Source of the DNA: JAKZVK01 sp965248255
GTDB lineage: Bacteria; Acidobacteriota; Terriglobia; Bryobacterales; UBA6623
NCBI GenBank assembly: GCA_965248255.1
Contig: CBDFIW010000004.1
Coordinates: 248,001 to 312,000 of the forward strand
DNA: 64,000 bases
Direction: 5' to 3'
In this document: piece after piece, positions 36,139 through 45,636 of the stretch
Layout: every line of letters begins with the position of its first letter
How positions within the stretch are numbered: position 1 is the stretch's first letter
Translations under genes and position numbers: made by a program
The notes under the pieces: model-generated
Databases searched by the model: none
What the model was told of the DNA's origin: nothing
The model's input: the letters and a program-made list of their open reading frames with translations, nothing else

Positions 36139-36178
36139 AAGCCGGAGCATCAACCCCACTGTTGTGCTCCGGCTTTTT
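36139..36178 (+). terminator. rho-independent terminator of the pilin gene
   Basis: AAGCCGGAGCA pairs with TGCTCCGGCTT across a 15-base loop, followed by TTTTT. Confidence 0.85.
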
Positions 36179-36346
36179 GCTTTGCTTCGGACGTTGGAGG
36201 ACGACCTTACCTACCCAACGCTTACATTCTGGAAGGACCGCGCGATCATCCAGCACTTCTACCGCGGGTGAGCGTGCTATGTCGAGGATGAGCAGGGAGG
36301 GACCGGCAGGCATCTCCGCTCGAATCCACCATCTCGCTTGAAGGCG

Positions 36347-37360
<1,014 letters not shown>

Positions 37361-37392
37361 GGCCGGAGTAGGGGCGGCTCAACTCTATTCTA

Positions 37393-37494
37393 CCGGGATA
37401 AAGGTGCCGGCTGAGCCGCAGCCCCCGCAACTGTACCCTAATCCGTCTGTGATCCTTGACGAGCGCATCTGGCGCTCCGGTAGGGGCAGGAGCC
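37393..37494 (+). promoter_or_regulatory. cobalamin-riboswitch-like leader without a downstream gene
   Basis: The segment GGGATAAAGGTGCC followed by CCGCAGCCCCCGCAACTGTA closely matches the conserved core of cobalamin riboswitches (GGGAA, GGTG, then GCnGCCCCCGCnACTGT). A perfect 6-bp hairpin GAGCGC/GCGCTC follows at 37461-37477, then CAGGAGCC, reminiscent of the CAGGAGACC box. The distance between core and box is shorter than usual. No plus-strand gene with a ribosome binding site follows before the IS5-type element, so it would be an orphan. It is tentative. Confidence 0.4.
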
Positions 37495-37733
37495 AAACGC
37501 TTTGCCGCCTCGGGAGGGGTGAGCGAGCCGTTTTTCTCTCGGTGCTTGCCGACTGGAACTGAGTTCATACGGCTTGCGCCATGGGCTACTTTCAAACGTC
37601 CGCTTCGCGGACTGGGCTCCTCTGTTGCTGCAAAGCTTACGGACGGATCAGGGCCGTGTATGGCCCGTTTGACAGACCTGAGCTAGAATAGGTCCGGTCT
37701 CAACCGTCCGAGGCGGATCATGCGGTTGGTCCG

Positions 37734-37753
37734 GGCGCCCTCGTTCGGGCGCC
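37734..37753. other. perfect 7-bp GC hairpin
   Basis: GGCGCCC and GGGCGCC around a TCGTTC loop, without a T tract on either side. Possible remnant of a leader or terminator in the 440-bp region between moaA and the IS. No gene is seen in 37361-37802. Confidence 0.4.
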
Positions 37754-37805
37754 GCGAATCCGCTCTGCCATGCAAACAGCCCCACTCCGGCGAGAGACAA
37801 TCCTA

Positions 37806-38634
37806 GGGCGTGTTAACACTAACGTAGGGTATCGAAACGTAGAGCCTCGACGATGAGGGCGAAGTGGAGGAAGGCGAGGAACATGACGTCGAGCTTGTCG
37901 AAGCGGGAGAAGATGCGGCGGAATCCCTTGAGCCGTCGGAAGAGTCTCTCGATCTCGTTGCGGCGGCGATAGAGCGCTCGGTCGTATTCCCACGGCTCCA
38001 GGCGGGTGCGCCGGGGCGGCACGACGGGAATCCATCCGAAATCCAAAGCCAGTTGGCGTGTCTGATCGTCCTCATAGGCGCCGTCCATCAGCAGCGGCAG
38101 CGGCTCGGGCAGTGGCCCCAGACCACCGAGCAGTTCGCGGCCCTGCTGGGCGTCGTGCGCTTGGCCGGGCGAGAGAGCGAAGGTTATCGCCGTTCGAGCA
38201 TTTGCGGCAACCATATGAATCTTGGTGGTCCATCCGCCGCGGGATTTGCCGATCGCTTGCGGACCGTTTTTTTAACGCGCCCGTGCCGTCGGGATGAACC
38301 TTCACGATGGTCGAGTCCATTGACACGGCTTCGATTCGGATGCGGACCAGCTGCTCGCGCTGCAGTTTCTCGAAGACGGCGTCGAGCACGCCGTTCTTCG
38401 ACCAGCGGTTCATGCGGGTATAAATGGTGTGCCAGTTACCGAAGCGTTTAGGCAAGCCGCGCCATTTGCAGCCCTGCTCGGCGACATACAACATGGCGTT
38501 CAAAACCGTGAGGTTCGGCAGGCTCACATTGCCGCGCTGGCGGGGCAGGACCGGCTCGATGCGGCGGTATTGCTGCTCGGTGATCTCCATACCTCCGAGT
38601 ATAGCAGCTTTTGCGACTTAGTGTTAACACGCCC
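37806..38634 (-). mobile_element. IS5-family (IS427-type) insertion sequence, 829 bp
   Basis: Perfect terminal inverted repeats GGGCGTGTTAACACTAA, in both cases bordered by CTAG (37803-37806 and 38634-38637), consistent with TA target duplication. The right end lies 18 bp before the desaturase start codon. The left end lies in the region that follows the riboswitch-like leader. Confidence 0.93.
37819..38590 (-). CDS. IS5-family transposase, two frames joined by a -1 shift
   Basis: Frame 1 (38590 leftward) encodes the N-terminal part (EITEQQYRRIEPVLPRQRG, CKWRGLPKRFGNWHTIYTRM, SMDSTIVKVHPDGTGALKK, with the first catalytic Asp). Frame 2 (to 37819) gives the C-terminus (LMDGAYEDDQTRQ with the second Asp, and YRRRNEIERLFRRLKGFRRI, the Y-x2-R-x3-E-x6-R motif). 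They meet at TTAAAAAAAC (T7 run on the plus strand at 38267-38273). This is the usual programmed -1 slippery site of this IS group, so the element is probably functional and not a pseudogene. The fused product would be about 255 residues. Confidence 0.9.
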
Positions 38635-38654
38635 TAGCGTCTTCGGAAAACTCT

Positions 38655-39680
38655 GTGCGTGACGCTTTCGAGTTGACACGCCACCTGGCGGCACCACGGC
38701 CACTGCGTTACTGGCTGGAGTTTCTCGTTTCTCTCTCGATCGGTTGGGCTGCCTTCTACCTGTGCGGCGTGGCCGGGTGGCCTTGGAGCGCCGGGTGGTT
38801 TGTTGTTTCGACACTGGCTTTTTATCGTACGATCGCTTTCATCCACGAGGTGGTGCACCTCAGGGCCCGCGAGATGAGGTCCTTTCAGGTTGGGTGGAAT
38901 GTTCTGGCGGGAATTCCGCTACTCACTCCGTCTTTTGTTTATGAGTTTCACCTACAGCACCACGCGCGGGACAAGTACGGCACGCCGGACGGCGGCGAGT
39001 ATGTACCCTGGGGCGTCGGGCCACCGAGCCACATTCTGTTGTTGCCCCTCGTCAGTCTGATTTCACCGGTGTTGGGGGTATTGCGTTTTCTGCTGCTCAC
39101 ACCATTGGGCTGGCTCCTTCCACCCATGCGGCCTTGGCTGTACGAACGGGCGTCGGCAATGAAAGTTCGCTGCGGGCATCGCCGCTACGATTTGCAGAAG
39201 GAGGGACTCCCATGGTGGCGCGTGCAGGAGTCCGGCGCCTGCTTGTGGGCGTGGTCGGTGGCTGGGGCGCTGGCCAACGGGTGGCTTTCGATCCAGTGGG
39301 TGTTGCTGGCGCTCGGGGTGATGTCGGCCGTTGCGGTTCTCAATTCGATCCGCATTCTGGCATCTCACCGATATCGTAGCGAGGACCGTGCGATGACGTT
39401 TGTCGAGCAGATCAGCGATTCTGTCAATCACCCGGACGGCGTGTTGGCAGAGATCTGGGCGCCGGCGGGCCTGCGGTATCACGCCCTGCACCACGTCCTG
39501 CCCTCTTTGCCCTACCATGCTCTTCCTGAAGCTCACAGCATCCTGATGAAGCGGCTGCCTACGGATTCCTTCTATCGGCAGACGAACAGCCCCGGTCTTT
39601 GGCAAACGCTCGCGACTCCCTGGGCAGATGCTGGAAGCAAGGGTTTGATAATTTCTCGCAGCGGCGCCAGGGACCGCTAA
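38655..39680 (+). CDS. fatty acid desaturase family membrane enzyme
   Basis: 341 residues with a GTG start. Di-iron membrane desaturase/hydroxylase fold with the three His boxes: FIHEVVHLRA, EFHLQHHARDKYG and LRYHALHHVLPSLP. Four or so transmembrane segments surround them (FLVSLSIGWAAFYLCG, LLLPLVSLISPVLGVL, WVLLALGVMSAVAVLNSI). The substrate may be a fatty acyl chain or a small lipid-like molecule. The IS5-type element ends only 18 bp upstream, so the native promoter has been displaced and expression may depend on the IS or be lost. The N-terminus looks complete but could be slightly shortened. Confidence 0.88.
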   Translation: MRDAFELTRHLAAPRPLRYWLEFLVSLSIGWAAFYLCGVAGWPWSAGWFVVSTLAFYRTIAFIHEVVHLRAREMRSFQVGWNVLAGIPLLTPSFVYEFHLQHHARDKYGTPDGGEYVPWGVGPPSHILLLPLVSLISPVLGVLRFLLLTPLGWLLPPMRPWLYERASAMKVRCGHRRYDLQKEGLPWWRVQESGACLWAWSVAGALANGWLSIQWVLLALGVMSAVAVLNSIRILASHRYRSEDRAMTFVEQISDSVNHPDGVLAEIWAPAGLRYHALHHVLPSLPYHALPEAHSILMKRLPTDSFYRQTNSPGLWQTLATPWADAGSKGLIISRSGARDR

Positions 39681-39738
39681 GCTCTTCAAGAAAAGCTTCG
39701 CTGTCAGGCCTCGTGCCCGCTCAAGGGCACCGCAGCTC

Positions 39739-40542
39739 CTACCGGTACAACGCCAACACCAAAATCGCTGCGGCCATCAACAACAGGAAATAAGCGAAGC
39801 GTTGCTGTAGCGCCTTGGGGCCGGTCTGCAGAGCGAGCCGTGGGCCAATCTGTGCTCCGGCGGCAACAAACGCGCCCAGCAGCAAGGTTGGACCCCAATC
39901 CCATGAGCCGACGGTGAGATGCCCCAGCAGGCCCCCGGTCGCGGTGACGCTCACCATGAAGGCGGAGCACCCGAGAACCACGTGCATGGGCATGCGGAAC
40001 AGCAAGGCCATTACGGGAACCTTCAAGAATCCCCCTGCAACGCCAACAAGCCCGCTGAATACACCGATCAGGAAGAACACCGGAAGCCCCTGCAGGAGGT
40101 TCACATCGTAGGTGCGATTGCCGTGGCGCCGCCGCCACACTCCCAAATGGGATCCGTTCACGGGACCAGCCTGCGATGGCGGCAGTTCCCGCAGCATCGA
40201 GAGGGCCGCCATCATCACCATCAGCGCCAGGACCAGCAACAGCCCCTCGGCCGGAAAGCGGCGCGCATAGAAACCACCGAGATAACCGCCCGTAACGGCC
40301 GGCATTTCAAGGACCAGCGCCACCGGCCAGTCGATCTTGCCGGCCTTGCGGAAGATCAACGTCGAGGAGAGAGATGTGACAATGATCAACAGTTGGCTGC
40401 GGCTGGCCGCTTCGTGGAAGTCCAGGCCGAACAACACCTGGATGGGTGTGTAGATCACACCGCCGCCCAGCCCCTGCATCGAGAAGACGACGGCGCTGGC
40501 GCCCAGGACAAGCGCCAAGAGTATGAACTTCGTACCGAACAT
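39739..40542 (-). CDS. TauE/SafE (TSUP) family permease
   Basis: 267-residue membrane protein with eight hydrophobic segments in two homologous halves. The family signatures are GLGGGVIYTPIQVLFGLDFHEAASRS (TM1-2, first half) and SGLVGVAGGFLKVPVMALLF (second half), each with a glycine-rich loop. TSUP proteins export sulfite, sulfoacetate or other organosulfonates. No sulfur-metabolism gene adjoins it. Convergent with the desaturase (58 bp apart). Confidence 0.88.
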   Translation of the reverse strand: MFGTKFILLALVLGASAVVFSMQGLGGGVIYTPIQVLFGLDFHEAASRSQLLIIVTSLSSTLIFRKAGKIDWPVALVLEMPAVTGGYLGGFYARRFPAEGLLLVLALMVMMAALSMLRELPPSQAGPVNGSHLGVWRRRHGNRTYDVNLLQGLPVFFLIGVFSGLVGVAGGFLKVPVMALLFRMPMHVVLGCSAFMVSVTATGGLLGHLTVGSWDWGPTLLLGAFVAAGAQIGPRLALQTGPKALQQRFAYFLLLMAAAILVLALYR

Positions 40543-41027
40543 GTTGCGAGCCGGCTAACGGGCGGGTGAGCGACCCCTCGCTACTCCCGTCCCGAGATCC
40601 CCCGGGCGGCGAAAGGTTCAACCATCGCAGATTGAAGGCTCGCCCGCAAGGGCGAGACTGTGACATGAATCCGTTCGGAGCCAGCTCGGCCAGGCCCCAC
40701 ATCGGGGTACGGTTGGCAAGCGGGCACGACATGTCGCTGATCTTGTCCAAATGATCAGTGGCCAGGCGTTGGGTAAGTTAGGTCCCTACTTGCTATCAGC
40801 GAGGAGGGAACGCTCCGGGCAGAGCCGCTCGCTAGCGGCGCGCTGTCCAAATGGACGAGCGAACGGTGACGGGACGTATTGGAGCACGAACTCCCTCCAG
40901 CCAAAGCGACTCCAAGGGCAGGCGGGCGCCCTGTGAACTCGGAGTTCGTGGGGTGCTATGCGCGAGACAATCCGCGCTGCAACCGCTAGATGATTCGTGA
41001 CTTGTCCTACCTTACGCGGTCTGTTGA
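40543..41027. other. 485-bp interval without a supportable gene
   Basis: Several short hairpins (GGCTCGCCC/GGGCGAGAC near 40,638-40,658) but no ORF with a ribosome binding site. It ends at the left end of the ISNCY-type element. Confidence 0.4.
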
Positions 41028-42604
41028 AGCCCAATGATAATGTCCCCTTGAGCGCCCAATAGAAATGTCCCCTAATCTGGACCTCTGCGAGGAGGTGAAA
41101 GATTGGGAAGGACATGGATGAGTGCCAAGGAGTTGAGGCGCGGCGAAGTGCTGAGCCGAGTGAAACGAGGGGAACTGAAGTTGACCGAAGCCACCGCACT
41201 GCTGGAGGTCAGCTACCGCCAAGCGAAGCGGCTCAACAAGCGTTACCGAGCAGGCGGGGTCAAGGCTTTGGTGCACGGTAACGTCGGCCGCGCTTCGAAC
41301 CGAGCCGATGACAAGCGCCGCGAGCAGGTTCTCGAGTTGGTGCACGCAAACTATGCGGGCGAGGGGCACGAGCGCTTCGGGCCGACGCTGGCGTCGGAAC
41401 ATCTGGCAGCCGATCAGGGCCTGGAAGTGCCGCGCGAAACGCTGCGGCGCTGGATGCTCGCGGCGGGCCTGTGGAGCCGGAGTCGCAAGCGCCCACCGCA
41501 TCGCAGCCGGCGGCAACGCAAAGCGCACTTCGGCGAGCTGATTCAACTCGACGGTTCGCACCACCACTGGCTGGAAGGACGCGGCCCGAAAGCCTGTTTG
41601 ATGAACTTTGTCGATGACGCGACCGGTCTTGCACTGTGCCGCTTCTCGGGCCAGGAAACGACCTGGGCCGCGGCCGATCTGCTCCAAGCCTGGGTGCGCC
41701 AACACGGCGTTCCCAAGGCGTTGTACTGCGACTGGAAAAACGTCTACCAGCGCCAGCCGACGTCGCGGGAAGCACTGGAAGGCATCAAGCCCGAGACGCA
41801 GTTCGGGCGCATGTGCGCGAAGCTTGGCATTGGCATCATTGCCGCATCGTCGCCGCAAGCCAAGGGACGTGTCGAACGCCATCACGGCACGCACCAGGAC
41901 CGCCTGATCAAGAAGATGCGGCTGCGGGGCATCGTTGATTACGAGGCGGCGAACCGTTACCTCGGCGAGGAGTACTTAGCCGAGCACAACGAGCGCTTCT
42001 GCTGCGAGCCGGCGGCGGGAGCGGACTTTCACCAGGCGCTACCCCGCGGCACCGAGCTGCGAGGCGTGTTCTGCTTGGAGTACGAACGGGTGGTGAGCAA
42101 CGACCAGGTGGTGCGTTTCGAGAATCGTTGTTTGCAGTTGAAGCCGAAACGCAATCAGGGCGTGGGGGCGGGTGCACGGGTGACGGTCCAACAGGGGCGC
42201 GATGAGAGCTTGCAGGTGAGGTTTGAGGGGCACGAGATCGAGCACGAAGTGATCGCCACGCCGACGCCACGGCTGCGGACGAAGCCGGCACCGCAGGGGA
42301 ACGTGGTGGCCAGACGCAAGCCGGCGGCGAACCACCCCTGGCGGCGAGCTGTGTTGCGGAAAACACGAGCTGCGAATTCATAAGAGGGCTGTGGAAATGC
42401 CGGGTCGGATGGAAAGCGTGGAAAACCTTGTGGCGGCAGCCGTGCCGGGCTCGAGGAACCGTGGATGGTTTTCCACCCTTCCCACCGCCCCTTGGAAATC
42501 GCTGCGCGATTCCCACAGTTCCACAGCCCCGACGATGACGATTCTCTCCTATCACCAAGGGGACACTTCTACTGGGCTACCGAAGGGGACATTTCTATTG
42601 GGCC
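41028..42604 (+). mobile_element. ISNCY-type insertion sequence with doubled end repeats
   Basis: The left end holds two copies of an end motif, GCCCAATGATAATGTCCCC and GCCCAATAGAAATGTCCCC. The right end holds two inverted counterparts, GGGGACACTTCTACTGGGC and GGGGACATTTCTATTGGGC. One transposase gene fills most of the interior. The exact boundary bases are uncertain by a few nucleotides. Confidence 0.9.
41103..42383 (+). CDS. ISNCY-family DDE transposase
   Basis: 426 residues. The TTG start is chosen because GAGGAGGTG ends five bases before it. The N-terminal helix-turn-helix is KLTEATALLEVSYRQAKRL, followed by an RNase H-like core with LIQLDGSHHHWLEG, ALYCDWKNVYQ and SPQAKGRVERHHGTHQDRL carrying the D-D-E residues. 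The C-terminal 130 residues include a beta domain (RVVSNDQVVRFENRCLQL) and a basic tail. It appears intact, and no second copy occurs in the window. Confidence 0.93.
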   Translation: MGRTWMSAKELRRGEVLSRVKRGELKLTEATALLEVSYRQAKRLNKRYRAGGVKALVHGNVGRASNRADDKRREQVLELVHANYAGEGHERFGPTLASEHLAADQGLEVPRETLRRWMLAAGLWSRSRKRPPHRSRRQRKAHFGELIQLDGSHHHWLEGRGPKACLMNFVDDATGLALCRFSGQETTWAAADLLQAWVRQHGVPKALYCDWKNVYQRQPTSREALEGIKPETQFGRMCAKLGIGIIAASSPQAKGRVERHHGTHQDRLIKKMRLRGIVDYEAANRYLGEEYLAEHNERFCCEPAAGADFHQALPRGTELRGVFCLEYERVVSNDQVVRFENRCLQLKPKRNQGVGAGARVTVQQGRDESLQVRFEGHEIEHEVIATPTPRLRTKPAPQGNVVARRKPAANHPWRRAVLRKTRAANS

Positions 42605-42732
42605 TTGACATCCTACGTTACGCGGCATTGACCGAGCGGCTTCCAATGGGTTAGGGTTGCTGGGTGGCGCGGTGTCGAAACCGACGATCCCGCGGGTCGC
42701 AGCGCAATCCTACCAGGAGGTGACAGGAAGAT

Positions 42733-43947
42733 ATGGAGACCAGACGTGAGTTCTTGCGCGCCTCAGCGCTGAGTGCGGCAGCCCTCAGCTCTGCGATGGC
42801 CATGAGACCGGGCATGGCAGCGCCTGCCGAGTCTACTCGAAAGATCCGGCTTGGTGTCGTCGGAGGCGGATTCGGAGCTGCCTTTCTCTGGCACAAGCAT
42901 CCCAACTGCGAGGTTGCCGCCGTTACGGACCTGCGGGCCGACCGCCGCAAGAGGCTGCGCGAAAAATATCGCTGTGACAACTTCTACGACTCTCTCGAGG
43001 TGATGCTGCAGCGGGCCAAGAACCTCGACGCCGTGGCCGTGTTTACGGGAGCGCCGGACCACGCTCGGCATGTTGAGATGTGCATGCGCAGGGGTCTTCA
43101 CGTCGTTAGCGCGGTGCCCGCGTGTCTGACGCTTGCTGACGCCGAGAAACTCAAGCAGCTCAAAGAAAAAACGGGCCTTCGCTACATGATGGCGGAAACG
43201 AGTTATTATCGGCAGCCCTGCATCTACGCTAGGAACCTTTTCAAAGCGGGCGGCTTCGGAGAACTCTTCTACAGCGAGGTCGAATACTATCACAATCAAG
43301 ACCTCGACAAGATTGTCACGGACAAATCCACCATGTTTTACGAACCCGACGGCTCTCGAAGCTGGCGCTGGGGCTATCCTCCGATGCTGTATCCGACGCA
43401 CTCGACGGGCTACTTGGTCGGAGTTACCGGGGAACGCATCGTTCGGGTCTCCAGCCTAGGCTGGGGCACCAGCCATCCGCACAATGACGACAACCGCTAC
43501 AACAACCCCTTTTGGAACGAAGCGGCGCTGATGCAAACCGACCGCGGCCACATGGTTCGGTGCAACATGTTCAAGCTGGTTGGAGCGGGCGGAGAACGCG
43601 CGCAGTGGTTTGGAGACAAGGGATCACTGTACATGAAAAATGGAGACCTACACCCCGACAGTTGGGCCAGCCGAACCGCAGACCCGACCGATCCGGCCAA
43701 GCCGATTGACATACCAGAATATTGGAAGAGCGACATGCTCCCGGAGCCGATGCGCCTCGCAAGCGGTCACGGTGGGAGCCATGTGTTTATCAGCGCCGAG
43801 TTCATCAACGCTCTGGTGGAGGATCGCGAGCCGGCCATCGACCTCTACGAGTCCCTGGCCATGACCGTCCCGGGCATCGTCGCCCACGAGTCATCGCTCA
43901 AGAATGGAGAGCAGTTGAAGGTTCCACAGTTTGACAAGCCGGCCTAG
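42733..43947 (+). CDS. Gfo/Idh/MocA family oxidoreductase, Tat-exported
   Basis: 404 residues with AGGAGGT upstream. The twin-arginine leader METRREFLRASALSAAALS is followed by the Rossmann motif IRLGVVGGGFGAAFLW and VTDLRADRRKRLREKY for NAD(P). The catalytic Lys-Pro segment of the family (EKP) is replaced by VSAVPACLTLADAEKL, where no Lys is visible, so classical dehydrogenase chemistry is uncertain. The C-terminal beta-sheet domain has YYHNQDLDK, HSTGYLVGVTGER and SHPHNDDNRYNNPF. Tat export of a folded NAD-containing protein is common in this family. The substrate is unknown, probably a carbohydrate or a glycoside-derived ketone. Confidence 0.88.
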   Translation: METRREFLRASALSAAALSSAMAMRPGMAAPAESTRKIRLGVVGGGFGAAFLWHKHPNCEVAAVTDLRADRRKRLREKYRCDNFYDSLEVMLQRAKNLDAVAVFTGAPDHARHVEMCMRRGLHVVSAVPACLTLADAEKLKQLKEKTGLRYMMAETSYYRQPCIYARNLFKAGGFGELFYSEVEYYHNQDLDKIVTDKSTMFYEPDGSRSWRWGYPPMLYPTHSTGYLVGVTGERIVRVSSLGWGTSHPHNDDNRYNNPFWNEAALMQTDRGHMVRCNMFKLVGAGGERAQWFGDKGSLYMKNGDLHPDSWASRTADPTDPAKPIDIPEYWKSDMLPEPMRLASGHGGSHVFISAEFINALVEDREPAIDLYESLAMTVPGIVAHESSLKNGEQLKVPQFDKPA

Positions 43948-43994
43948 TGGAATGTCGCGGAGATTCCTTAGGCGTAGGAGTATCCAGCGAGACT

Positions 43995-44021
43995 GTAGGG
44001 GCGGGCCCCTGTGCCCGCCCG
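43995..44021 (+). repeat. short dispersed hairpin repeat (GTAGGGGC type)
   Basis: GTAGGGGCGGGC, a short loop and GCCCGCCC: the best-paired member of the family in this window. Confidence 0.65.
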
Positions 44022-44063
44022 GCTGCTCGTCTACCATTAAGCTTTCTTTGCGACAGTCCACTA

Positions 44064-45227
44064 GTGTAGTGCGTCAAGCAGATTGCACCTTAGGCAGGGC
44101 GGCACGTCCGCGCTTGACTTTCTCGAGGATGTCGGAGGCGGTCGCGGTCCAGATGAAGGGCGTGGGATGCCCGTTGTGCTGGGCGATGTAGTCGTCAATG
44201 GCGGCGACGAGCTCGTCCACGCTGCGAAACACGCCGCGGCGCAGGCGCTTGACGGTGAGATCGCGAAAGAATCGCTCGACCATGTTCAGCCACGACGCCG
44301 AGGTCGGGGTGAAATGAATGTGGAAGCGCGGGTGACGATCGAGCCAACGCTTCACAGCGGCATGCTTGTGGGTGGCATAGTTGTCCACGATGAGATGAAG
44401 CTGTTTGTCCTTGGGGGTGCGGCGGTCAATTAAGCGCAGGAAGCGCAGCCATTCCTGGTGGCTGTGTCGGGGCATGCACTCGGCGATCACGCTGCCGTCA
44501 AGGCTGTTGAGCGCCGCAAACAGGGTGGTCGTGCCGTTGCGCTTGTAATCGTGGGTCATCGTTTGGCCGCGTCCCTTTTTGAGCGGCAGGCCGGGCTGGG
44601 TGCGATCGAGGGCTTGGATTTGGGACTTCTCATCGAGCGAGAGAACCAGAGCATGCTCAGGCGGATTGAGATAGAGTCCGACGATGTCGTCGAGTTTCTC
44701 GGCGAAACGCGGGTCATTGCTGAGCTTGAAGGTCTTGACGCGGTGGGGCTTGAGGCCATGGGCGCGCCAAATCCGTCCCACGGTGGAAGCGCTGACGCCG
44801 GCCGCGGCGGCCATGGTGCGGCGGCTCCAGTGGGTGGCGTTGGACGGTTTCTCGCGGGTGGTCTTGTGGATGATCTGCTGTACTTTCTGCTTCGAGACGG
44901 CAGGTTTACGACCGGGCCGTGGGGCGTCTTTTGCAATGCCGGCGATGCTGCTTTCGAGAAAGCGCGTGCGCCAGCGGGCCACCAACTGCCGCGAGACACC
45001 GAGCTGTGCGGCGATCTGCTTATTCTCGAGACCGTCGGCGGCCAGCAGGACAATCCTGGCTCGCAGGGCGAGACGAACGGCGACTTGGCGGCCGCGCGCG
45101 TAGCGGTCCAACTGCTTGCATTGCGCTGTGTTCAAAGTTACTGGTTGTGCTCTTCGCATCCCATGCCTCCTGTTAATAGAGACGATGGGAAGTCAATATA
45201 AGTTACATTATTTATGGTGCACTACAC
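44064..45227 (-). mobile_element. IS630-like insertion sequence, copy B (1164 bp, inverted)
   Basis: Same length, ends and CTAG junctions (44061-44064 and 45227-45230) as copies A and C, in inverted orientation. It is inserted in an intergenic region. Confidence 0.95.
44074..45159 (-). CDS. IS630-type DDE transposase (copy B)
   Basis: 361 residues, differing from copy A at three or so positions (KTFKL, DILEK, ALPKV) and from copy C at two (HRVKT, KKGRGQT). All catalytic motifs are intact (SLDEKSQ, VDNYATHKH, WLNMVERFF). It has the typical AGGAGG ribosome binding site. Confidence 0.95.
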   Translation of the reverse strand: MRRAQPVTLNTAQCKQLDRYARGRQVAVRLALRARIVLLAADGLENKQIAAQLGVSRQLVARWRTRFLESSIAGIAKDAPRPGRKPAVSKQKVQQIIHKTTREKPSNATHWSRRTMAAAAGVSASTVGRIWRAHGLKPHRVKTFKLSNDPRFAEKLDDIVGLYLNPPEHALVLSLDEKSQIQALDRTQPGLPLKKGRGQTMTHDYKRNGTTTLFAALNSLDGSVIAECMPRHSHQEWLRFLRLIDRRTPKDKQLHLIVDNYATHKHAAVKRWLDRHPRFHIHFTPTSASWLNMVERFFRDLTVKRLRRGVFRSVDELVAAIDDYIAQHNGHPTPFIWTATASDILEKVKRGRAALPKVQSA

Positions 45228-45239
45228 TAGGTTATCGGA

Positions 45240-45412
45240 CGGGCTTGACGAAAAATACCTCACTCTGACCTCGGTCTACGGGATTGCAAAGGAGGCGAGT
45301 CCGCGAAGCGGACGGAAGGATAATAGCCCACGGTGGAGCCGTCTAGGAGGAACCGTGGGTTCCCGATCTACAATCACGACAAGCCCTGAAGGGGCGTAGG
45401 AGAAGTCGCGAG
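45240..45412 (+). repeat. structured dispersed repeat, copy R2
   Basis: Order of elements: CTTGACGAAAAATACCTC and CTCTGACCTCGGTCTAC; hairpin GTCCGCGAAGCGGAC; TAGCCCACGGT pairing with ACCGTGGGT around GGAGCC; then AAGCCCTGAAGGGGC and AGTCGCGAGGCGACT. The first two-thirds recur inverted at 47,692-47,796, beyond the CocE gene. The later hairpins recur as R1 at 22,084. The rest of the gap up to 45,636 holds no gene. Confidence 0.75.
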
Positions 45413-45636
45413 GCGACTTGGCTGCATCTTTGGACAGTATCTCGCACAGCACCGGACGAAGCTTGCATAGCTCAGCGACATGTCGTGCCCACTTGCCTCG
45501 CGTCCCGCAAGAGGTTCGAGCCCGAACAGTCTCTTCCGAAACGGGAGGGATCACTCGCTGTTCTTGCCAGCCGGCGGCTGCTGCAAGACAAACTTGAGCC
45601 TTAGGGATACCCTCGTTGCCAGTCAGTAGCAAAAAG

